Below, in pieces: positions 16,366 to 26,752 of a stretch of DNA of 64,000 bases (positions are counted from its first letter, which is position 1; every line of letters starts with the position of its first letter). The DNA lies in contig ONGE01000002.1 in NCBI GenBank assembly GCA_900317325.1, positions 186,001 through 250,000 on the forward strand, read 5' to 3'. Both the position numbers and the translations under genes were made by a program. Source of the DNA: an uncultured Prevotellaceae bacterium. GTDB taxonomy: Bacteria > Bacteroidota > Bacteroidia > Bacteroidales > Muribaculaceae. The notes beneath the pieces are model-generated. The model worked only from the letters and a program-made list of their open reading frames with translations. It searched no databases and was not told where the DNA came from.

Positions 16366-17541
16366 ATGGTAAAGATAAGTCGTTTACTCTATTTTACGGT
16401 GGCGATAAGCCTTGTTTGTATGATATTGGCTTCATGCAGCAGGCCGGCACATTATAAAAATAACGGAAAACAGGTGACCTGGCAAGGAAGGGATATCTGG
16501 GGTGGGCCTTGGTCCAAGGTTGTTGATGCAGACCCTGCCAGTTTTGAGGATTTGGGTAACGGGTACGCCAGAGATGACCAAAAGGCATTTCTTGAGGGAA
16601 GGATCATCAAGGGAGCTGACGGAAAAACATTCAAATGCCTGGAGAAACCGTATGCTGTCGATGCCAGCCATGTATTTCATAAATACACCATGATGACAGG
16701 TGCCGATCCCAAGTCATTCATAATACATGGCAAGTACCTAACAGAGGATAAGAATGACTATTTTTGGCAAGGGAAACCCATACATGTGGCAGACAAAAGA
16801 ACATTTGTCATCATAGGAAATAAGGATAATTATTGGACACAATGGGCGAAAGACAAATACAACGCATATTATATGGGAGAACAACCCGTCCCACTTGCAG
16901 ACTACGACAGTTTTCATTTGATAAAAGAGACCGACAGTTATGGTGTACAAGGAAAATATGCCGCCGACAAATATCGGGTGTATTATAAAGACCATATTGT
17001 TGAGGGTGCCGACCCAGAGACATTCACTGAAATAATCGATTGGGTGGGACAGGACAAACATAGGGTTTATTACAAATGGAAAGCCACGGACATAAAGGAT
17101 TACAACCAATTATCACATATAGGAGCTTTTTATTCTGACGGTTCGCACGTCTACACTTATGAATTTGAAGTGTTTGAAGATGCAGACCCCCTTACTTTCA
17201 GACAGCTTCAAGGCAGCAACAGTTGGTATGTGGATAAAGACCATGTATGGTGGCGGGGAAAGGAAATGAAGGAAGTGAAGGAAGCAGATGCTGCCACCCT
17301 CCAACTTGTGGATGGATACTCATACTTCAATGGAACAACTTTTTGGACTCGATATGCCAAAGATAAAAACCATGTATACTTTGATGATGCCGTCATCCCT
17401 CCTGACCCTGAAACATTCGAGATCGTTCAATTTACTGAGGGAGGAGAAATTACTATCTTTGATAAGAACCACATCTACAAGGGCGAAAACTCAAAAGAGT
17501 TGCAGAAGTATTTGAAAGACAAATATGGAAGAAAACAATAA
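16366..17541 (+). CDS. DKNYY-repeat lipoprotein, AT-rich
   Basis: A 391-residue lipoprotein (MVKISRLLYFTVAISLVCMILASC; lipobox LASC at about residue 24). The mature part consists of around nine to ten repeats of about 28-32 residues, with pattern YAKDKNHVYF.....I..ADP.TF..I, as in YAADKYRVYYKDHIVEGADPETF and YAKDKNHVYFDDAVIPPDPETF. This matches the DKNYY domain family, whose function is unknown. The gene is visibly more AT-rich than its flanks and uses more A/T-ending codons, consistent with horizontal acquisition. It is closed by a perfect-palindrome terminator at 17629. Confidence 0.82.
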   Translation: MVKISRLLYFTVAISLVCMILASCSRPAHYKNNGKQVTWQGRDIWGGPWSKVVDADPASFEDLGNGYARDDQKAFLEGRIIKGADGKTFKCLEKPYAVDASHVFHKYTMMTGADPKSFIIHGKYLTEDKNDYFWQGKPIHVADKRTFVIIGNKDNYWTQWAKDKYNAYYMGEQPVPLADYDSFHLIKETDSYGVQGKYAADKYRVYYKDHIVEGADPETFTEIIDWVGQDKHRVYYKWKATDIKDYNQLSHIGAFYSDGSHVYTYEFEVFEDADPLTFRQLQGSNSWYVDKDHVWWRGKEMKEVKEADAATLQLVDGYSYFNGTTFWTRYAKDKNHVYFDDAVIPPDPETFEIVQFTEGGEITIFDKNHIYKGENSKELQKYLKDKYGRKQ

Positions 17542-17628
17542 CACTGAAAAAAGGACGGTTCTTTTGATGTAAAAACCAACAACAATCATGGGCTCAGTCT
17601 CATTTCTAGGCCCAAAACCAACGCATAC

Positions 17629-17660
17629 AACCCGCTGAAATTTCAGCGGGTTTTGTTTTC
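17629..17660 (+). terminator. Palindromic intrinsic terminator
   Basis: AACCCGCTGAAA/TTTCAGCGGGTT is a perfect 24-nt palindrome (17629-17652) followed by TTGTTTTC on the plus strand. It lies downstream of the DKNYY gene. Confidence 0.75.
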
Positions 17661-17775
17661 CTGTACACCTGATAGGTGTTGGGTCTTGTAAGGGAGTTTA
17701 ATGCTTTTAGGTGGTTGAGGTGGCATGATTTTTGCCAGTATATGATAGATAGTAACCTGATAATAACGAATAACA

Positions 17776-18255
17776 ATGAAACGATTAGTGTATTTATGCC
17801 TTGTGGCTGTGGTGGCGATGACGTTCACGGGCTGTAAGGAGAATTACTCGGTGGGCGAGAAGGTGGGCAACCTGATTGAGTTCACCAAGAAAGGGGTCAT
17901 CTGGGATTCCTGGGAAGGCCGTATGAACCTCACCCAGACGGGAATGAACACCAGTGGCGCTCCTTTCCAGTTCTCATTCGACAACGACCGCAACGACCAG
18001 GACTCGCTCGTTCAGTTACTTTACCAGGCCCAAATCGAGGGTTGGAAAGTCAAGCTGAAATACCACGAGGTGTGGGGTTTCAAGAACGTCTTCAGTAACC
18101 GTGGCGAGACCGACTATTTTGTTGACGACGTGGAGGTGCTCGACAAGGACTTCGCCAATCCCCTGCGCAACATGGGCGGCGGGCAAGGCCGTGTGGTTGA
18201 CACCGTCTGGGTGGTCGTCGACAAGGCTGAGATGCTCAAGCACATGAACAAATAA
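17776..18255 (+). CDS. Conserved lipoprotein, unknown function
   Basis: A 159-residue lipoprotein with a compact signal (MKRLVYLCLVAVVAMTFTGC) and mature start KENYSVGEKVGNLIEF. The body KKGVIWDSWEGRMNLTQTG..SGAPFQFSFDND reads as a beta-rich small domain with the run GWKVKLKYHEVWGFKNVFSNRGETDYFVDDVEVLD. This pattern is familiar to me from small Bacteroidales lipoproteins that have carried unreliable enzyme names, so no activity is assigned. It converges on the small minus-strand gene at 18353, and a long hairpin separates them. Confidence 0.68.
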   Translation: MKRLVYLCLVAVVAMTFTGCKENYSVGEKVGNLIEFTKKGVIWDSWEGRMNLTQTGMNTSGAPFQFSFDNDRNDQDSLVQLLYQAQIEGWKVKLKYHEVWGFKNVFSNRGETDYFVDDVEVLDKDFANPLRNMGGGQGRVVDTVWVVVDKAEMLKHMNK

Positions 18256-18275
18256 CAACTACAAGAAAAAACATA

Positions 18276-18325
18276 AGACGGTTCGCCTGATGTGGGTGCG
18301 TAAATCCACATCATGCGAACCGTCT
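18276..18325 (-). terminator. Long hairpin terminator between convergent genes
   Basis: A 20-bp stem with one mismatch (18276-18295 with 18306-18325) and a 10-nt loop. On the minus strand the stem is followed by TATGTTTTTT, so it best terminates the small gene at 18353; it may also stop the plus-strand lipoprotein transcript. Confidence 0.8.
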
Positions 18326-18352
18326 CTGTTACTGATTCAGGGCTCGGGCGTC

Positions 18353-18529
18353 TTAGTCTTCAACGATGACACGGGTGACGATGGGTTTTCCATTCGCGTC
18401 GAGCAGAGGGGTCAAACCACCGCCATAGCCTCGTGTCACAAAGAGGTAATTCACTCCGGTTACCGTATCAACAATGATTCTGGTTTCTTTGATAAAGCCT
18501 TCTGATTCTCGCCAAACAAATCGTTTCAT
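18353..18529 (-). CDS. 58-residue DUF6440-like protein
   Basis: A short gene encoding 58 residues. It starts MKRFVWRESEGFIKETRI, then has IVDTVTGVNYLFVTRGYGGG, then LTPLLDANGKPIVTRVIVED. The segment D..TGVNYLFV..GY.GGLTPLLD..GKPI is the signature of the small DUF6440-type family found in Firmicutes and Bacteroidetes, role unknown. Support for expression: an upstream minus-strand TATCTTTG box (18578-18571) without a well-spaced -33 element, and a T-tailed terminator directly downstream. The gene is easily missed because of its length. Confidence 0.78.
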   Translation of the reverse strand: MKRFVWRESEGFIKETRIIVDTVTGVNYLFVTRGYGGGLTPLLDANGKPIVTRVIVED

Positions 18530-18638
18530 ATTCTTACCTATTTTTGATTAATTTATGTCACTTGATGCTGCAAAGATAAGCATTTCTACCAAAGAATGGT
18601 TACCTTTGTTGGTATGAATGGATTAACAAGCATGTGAT

Positions 18639-19343
18639 ATGGAATTGCAGGAATTTATCAAGAGTTATCGTGAGGCGTTCGGCGAGAATGCCCAGCTGCC
18701 GTTGCTGTTCGGGTACAGCGACACGGCGGTGGCCGACACAGCGAAAATCGGCGGTTGCTTTTTCAAGGGCTTGCAGACGGCGCGTGAGGGAACGCCTGTG
18801 GCATTGAGCGCCGAGGTGATCGGCTGCGGGGGCGGTAAACTGTACACCGGCTTCAGCGACATGCCCGAGCGGGTGCCCAACTTCGTCTCGCTCACCGAGA
18901 AATACAAACGCACGCCCGAAATGGTCGCCGACTACGTCAAGCGCCTGGAAATGCCTCGCGCCACGAAGCCTTACCTGAACTTCGTCAGGATGGATCAGGC
19001 GGAGTCCTTCGAGGGATTTGAGGGCGTCATGTTCTATGCCACGCCCGATGTGCTCTCGGGACTGTGCGGTTGGGCCTTCTATGACACCAACGAGCCCGAT
19101 GCCGTGGTGGCCCGATTCGGGTCGGGATGCAGCACGGTGGTGTCGATGACTGTGGTCGAGAATTCCCGAGGAGGACACCGTTGTTTCATGGGGTTGTTTG
19201 ACCCGTCGGTAAGGCCCTGGGTAGGTAAGGACGAGTTGAGTTTCACGATACCCATGAGCCGCTTCACTGAGATGATGGACACGATGCACGAGTGCTTCTT
19301 GTTCGGCTCACATGCCTGGGAGAAAGTCAAATCACGGCTGTAA
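18639..19343 (+). CDS. DUF169-type protein
   Basis: A 234-residue cytosolic protein without signal or membrane segments. Features typical of the DUF169 group are LPLLFGYSDTAV near the N-terminus, a glycine-rich GCGGGKLYTGFSDMPERVPNFVSL segment (residues 62-87), and FGSGCSTVVSM (about 160-170) with conserved cysteines at 64 and 164. The biochemical role is unknown; family members in anaerobes are often near redox or metal genes, and metal binding by the conserved cysteines is only a guess. A TACCTTTG box at 18601-18608 lies 30 nt upstream of the ATG but lacks an obvious -33 element. Confidence 0.8.
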   Translation: MELQEFIKSYREAFGENAQLPLLFGYSDTAVADTAKIGGCFFKGLQTAREGTPVALSAEVIGCGGGKLYTGFSDMPERVPNFVSLTEKYKRTPEMVADYVKRLEMPRATKPYLNFVRMDQAESFEGFEGVMFYATPDVLSGLCGWAFYDTNEPDAVVARFGSGCSTVVSMTVVENSRGGHRCFMGLFDPSVRPWVGKDELSFTIPMSRFTEMMDTMHECFLFGSHAWEKVKSRL

Positions 19344-19422
19344 AAACATGTTATATAATGTGAATTGCCCCGTAATCGTTTTAAATTATGGGTGAATTGA
19401 TGTATATTTGCACAAACTTTAA

Positions 19423-20571
<1,149 letters not shown>

Positions 20572-20578
20572 TTTGACT

Positions 20579-20645
20579 AAGGGCTAAAAAACTAAGAACT
20601 AGGAACTAAGGACTAGGGACTAAGGACTAAGGACTAAAAACTAAT
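20579..20645 (+). repeat. Heptad array before the VTT gene
   Basis: Nine or so units of 7 nt (one of 8): AAGGGCT, AAAAAACT, AAGAACT, AGGAACT, AAGGACT, AGGGACT, AAGGACT twice, AAAAACT, then AAT and the ATG. The consensus AAGGACT is shared with 40086-40146 and, on the minus strand, 46725-46752. Confidence 0.85.
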
Positions 20646-21113
20646 ATGCTCGACACACTCATCCAATTCTTCACCCAATGGGGCTACCTGGGACTGTTTT
20701 TAGGTTCGTTCCTGGCCGGCAGCATCGTGCCGTTCAGCAGCGAAGCCCTTGTCATCGCCTGTGTGGGTCCGTTGCACATGGACCCGGTAACCAGCCTGTT
20801 CGTTGCCTTGGCGGGCAACGTGAGTGGCGGCATGACGTGCTACTATATCGGGCACCTGGGAAAAATCGAGTGGATCGAGAAATATGCCCGCGTAAGCGAG
20901 GAGAAACTCAACCGCGCTCTCAAGTTCATGAAGAACCGGGGTGCATGGATGGGATTCTTCGCCTTTGTGCCCATGCTGGGCACCGCCATCAGCGTGGCCC
21001 TGGGCTATGTGCGCTCCAACCCGTGGATTGTGCTTATCACAATGACCATCGGCAAACTGTTGCGCTATGCCGCCATCATCTGGGGCTCACTTAAACTCAT
21101 CAATTTCTTTTGA
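20646..21113 (+). CDS. YqaA-type VTT/DedA membrane protein
   Basis: A 155-residue inner-membrane protein with the VTT fold of the DedA/TMEM41 superfamily. It contains GYLGLFLGSFLAGSIVPFSSE with the conserved Glu near residue 33, GNVSGGMTCYYIGHLG (58-73) and a helix-loop ending FFAFVPMLGTAISVALGYVR (104-124), matching the YqaA subgroup. Relatives affect lipid carrier recycling and membrane integrity. It lacks the full DedA length because the YqaA group is shorter. It is followed after 35 nt by the LUD gene; the two are probably co-transcribed. Confidence 0.86.
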   Translation: MLDTLIQFFTQWGYLGLFLGSFLAGSIVPFSSEALVIACVGPLHMDPVTSLFVALAGNVSGGMTCYYIGHLGKIEWIEKYARVSEEKLNRALKFMKNRGAWMGFFAFVPMLGTAISVALGYVRSNPWIVLITMTIGKLLRYAAIIWGSLKLINFF

Positions 21114-21118
21114 ATCTC

Positions 21119-21148
21119 TCTAAACTCCAAACTCTAAACTAAATTCAT
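21119..21148 (+). repeat. Heptad array before the LUD gene
   Basis: TCTAAAC, TCCAAAC, TCTAAAC, then TAAATTCAT directly before the ATG at 21149; 7-nt period. Confidence 0.65.
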
Positions 21149-21787
21149 ATGACACCTATCGAAATCCATAACGAACTGCTCGCCGGGCGCATCATCAAGC
21201 ATCTGGAGCGCCGCAACTTCAACGCCCACTACTGTGCCACCGCAGCCGAGGCCATTAAACTCGTCAAGTCGCTGATGCCCGAGGGCAGCAGCATCACTTG
21301 GGGCGGTTCACAGACCATCCGCGAAATGGGCCTTACCAGCGAACTCATCAACAGCGGTGATTACAAGATCATCGACCGTGACAAGGCCGTTACCGACGAG
21401 GAGAAGCGCCAATGCTACCTCGACGCGATGGATGTGGACTACTTCTTGACCAGCGCCAATGCCATTACACAGGACGGCGTCATCGTCAACATCGACGGTC
21501 GCGGCAACCGCGTCGCCGCCATCACCTGGGGTCCGCACAACGTGATTCATATCATCGGGCTGAACAAGGTGCAACCCACCATCGAGGCCGCTCTTGCCCG
21601 CGCCCGCAACGTCGCTGCCCCCATCAACACCGCGCGTCTGGGTTGCGACACACCCTGCCGCCTCGACGGCGTGTGCCACAACTGCAACAGTCCGCAATGC
21701 ATCTGCAACTACGTCCACTTCACGCGCAACAGCTTCCCTGCCCACCGCCACACCGTCATCCTCGTCGGCGAGAACTGGGGCTACTAA
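21149..21787 (+). CDS. LUD-domain (LutC/YkgG-type) protein
   Basis: A 212-residue cytosolic protein of the LUD family, related to LutC, part of lactate oxidation systems. Typical segments are SSITWGGSQTIREMGL, DVDYFLTSANAITQDGVIVNIDGRGNRVAAITWGP and IIGLNKVQPTIEAALARARNVAAPINT. The C-terminal part carries six cysteines as C-x3-C-x5-C-x2-C-x4-C-x-C (in CDTPCRLDGVCHNC and PQCICNY), a pattern present in stand-alone LUD proteins and probably metal or cluster binding. LutA and LutB are absent from the window, so a role in lactate use is not supported by context. Confidence 0.85.
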   Translation: MTPIEIHNELLAGRIIKHLERRNFNAHYCATAAEAIKLVKSLMPEGSSITWGGSQTIREMGLTSELINSGDYKIIDRDKAVTDEEKRQCYLDAMDVDYFLTSANAITQDGVIVNIDGRGNRVAAITWGPHNVIHIIGLNKVQPTIEAALARARNVAAPINTARLGCDTPCRLDGVCHNCNSPQCICNYVHFTRNSFPAHRHTVILVGENWGY

Positions 21788-21890
21788 AACCACAGAATAG
21801 AAAAGGAAAACAATAAATACAATAAAGACAAACTGCTCGGGATTGAAGATAACCTGAACAAGAGTGGTAGCGCTTTTCTGAGCTAACTAT

Positions 21891-22455
21891 ATGGCAAAAC
21901 CTATTTCTATATTAGATAAAGATTACATCCAGTGGATTAAAGAATTGAGCATTCGCTACCGCAGAAGCCAGATAAAGGCAGCTGTGAAAGTGAACGAAGA
22001 AATGTTGCGCTTCTATTGGGAGTTAGGCAGGGACATTACCGAAATGAAAGCCGAAAGCCGCTGGGGAAGTGGATTCATGAAGAATTTGAGCAAGGATTTA
22101 AAGGAATTGAATCCTGATGCGACGTGCTTTTCCCAGACGAATCTGCTGTACATGAAAAACTTCTTTCAACTTTATCAACCATGCACTGAAATCACTCCAC
22201 AACTTGAGGAGCAAATTTCTCAACAAATTGTTGAGCAAATTCAAAAAGACATGTTTTCTGTGCCTTGGGGACACCATATAAGAATTATAGACAAGTGCAA
22301 AGACCAGCCACAGAAGGCACTTTTATAGCCAGACTATTGGGATTTCGGAATATGAGCTTGAGAAATTCTATCCTGAAAAGATTGAGGGCACAATACCGAC
22401 CATCAAGGAGATTGAAGCAAAATTGAACGAGAAAGAACTGAATATAAAGAATTAA
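21891..22455 (+). pseudogene. DUF1016/YhcG-like nuclease gene, internally deleted
   Basis: The open frame 21891-22328 (145 residues) encodes the N-terminal helical domain of a DUF1016 protein (IKELSIRYRRSQIKAAVKVN, FYWELGRDI, GSGFMKNLSKDL) up to IRIIDKCKDQPQKALL and then stops. Directly after, in another frame (ending 22455), the sequence encodes the family's normal C-terminus (ISEYELEKFYPEKIEGTIP then TIKEIEAKLNEKEL). The PD-(D/E)XK nuclease core between them is missing. This indicates an internal deletion with frameshift. The remnant is AT-rich compared with kdsB 5 nt downstream and fits a horizontally acquired, decayed gene. Confidence 0.82.
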
Positions 22456-22460
22456 GATAT

Positions 22461-23213
22461 ATGAACGGGAAATTGAGTTTTATTGGGATTATTCCGGCGA
22501 GGTTTGCCTCGACGAGGTTCCCGGGGAAGCCGCTGGCGATGCTGGGCGGCATGACAATGATAGAAAGGGTTTACCGCCAGGTGAGCAAGGCGCTTGACCG
22601 CGTGGTGGTCGCTACCGATGACGACCGAATCATGGCAGCAGTGGAGGCTTTCGGCGGCAAGGCGGTGATGACAAGCACCGAGCACCGCAGCGGCACCGAC
22701 CGTTGTCAGGAAGCTTACTTGAAGAATGGCGGCCACGAGGATGTCATCATCAACATCCAGGGCGATGAGCCGTTCATCCAGCCCGATCAACTGCAAGCCA
22801 TCATGGCCTGCTTTGATGACGAGGGAACCGACATCGCCACACTGGTACGACCCTTTGACGCCAATCGCCCCTACAGCGAATTGGAAAATCCCAATTCGCC
22901 CAAGGTGGTGCTAGACAACCAGATGCGTGCCCGCTACTTCTCGCGCTCAGTCATTCCTTTCATACGGGGTAAAGAGCGCGAAGAATGGCCCAGAATGACA
23001 CAATACTACACCCATGTGGGCATGTATGCCTACCGCGCCAGCGTATTGGCCGAAATCACGCGCCTGCCGCAGTCGCCTCTGGAGCTCGCCGAGTCGCTGG
23101 AACAGCTGCGCTGGCTCGAGAACGGCTATACCATCAAGGCAGGCATAACGACCACGGCCACCATCGGCATCGACACGCCCGAAGATCTCGCGCGAGCCGA
23201 AGAATATCTGGCT

Positions 23214-23222
<9 letters not shown>
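22461..23222 (+). CDS. kdsB: CMP-Kdo synthetase (3-deoxy-manno-octulosonate cytidylyltransferase)
   Basis: A 253-residue cytosolic enzyme that activates Kdo with CTP for lipopolysaccharide inner-core synthesis. Hallmarks are IIPARFASTRFPGKPL (residues 9-24), VVVATDDDRI, MTSTEHRSGTDR (nucleotide and sugar binding), INIQGDEPFI, and the C-terminal LEQLRWLENGYTIK and GIDTPEDLARAE. Length matches the family. The last residues NS and the stop codon are encoded by the first unit of the heptad array that leads to the GH2 gene, and the start follows the DUF1016 remnant by 5 nt. Confidence 0.96.
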
Positions 23223-26332
<3,110 letters not shown>

Positions 26333-26333
26333 T

Positions 26334-26654
26334 AGGGCCAGTAAGGAGGATTTCGTGCCATATATAGCCGACCAGTGTGCTGGAGCGGGGATGATTACCA
26401 CGCGCTAGGTGTTCGGTGATTACGGCATCTATTGCGACGGCAAAATCTTCGGGCTCATCTGCAACGATTGCTTCTTTGTCAAGTAGACCGATCCAGGACG
26501 TGCCCTGCTGAGGACGATTGAGTTGCGTCAGCCTTATGAGGGGGCCAAGAACTCCTTTTTCATCTCCGACGTTGATGACAAGGACCACCTCACCGCCCTG
26601 GTTCGTGCCACCTGCAACGCGATACCCGCCTCAAAGCTAAAACGCAGAAAATAA
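26334..26654 (+). pseudogene. TfoX N-terminal-domain-like gene with two TAG stops and lost start
   Basis: Reading in one frame from 26334 gives a complete TfoX-N-like domain: ASKEDFVPYIADQCAGAGMI then TTR-stop-VFGDYGIYCDGKIFGLIC, NDCFFVK-stop-TDPGRALLRTIELRQP, YEGAKNSFFISDVDDKDHLT, ending KLKRRK and TAA. TAG codons stand where Lys (RKMFGDYG) and Pro (VKPTEAGRALL) are expected. The likely start codon is AGG at 26334. No indels are present, so decay is by substitutions. Intact relatives are about 105 residues and lie alone; their function outside competence regulation is unknown. Confidence 0.8.
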
Positions 26655-26678
26655 AGTTTTATCGTTATCCCCCTATAC

Positions 26679-26730
26679 TTTGCGGCGATGAAAGTTCATA
26701 CGTCAAACTTATCATCGCCGCAAAATTTTG
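26679..26730. terminator. Bidirectional terminator between convergent genes
   Basis: TTTGCGGCGATGA (26679-26691) pairs with TCATCGCCGCAAA (26712-26724); an inner AGTT/AACT pair extends it. ATTTTG follows on the plus strand. It separates the GH2 side from the convergent protease gene. Confidence 0.7.
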
Positions 26731-26752
26731 GGTGGCACTAATGATACAAAAC

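Noticed and set aside
20579..20645. CRISPR-like array
   Set aside because: Units are 7 nt, degenerate and without spacers; the same holds for the other intergenic arrays.
26334..26654. TAG recoding (pyrrolysine-like or suppressed stop) in the TfoX-like gene
   Set aside because: TAG ends several intact genes here (batB, batD, the DUF58 gene), the start codon is also mutated, and no recoding machinery is visible.
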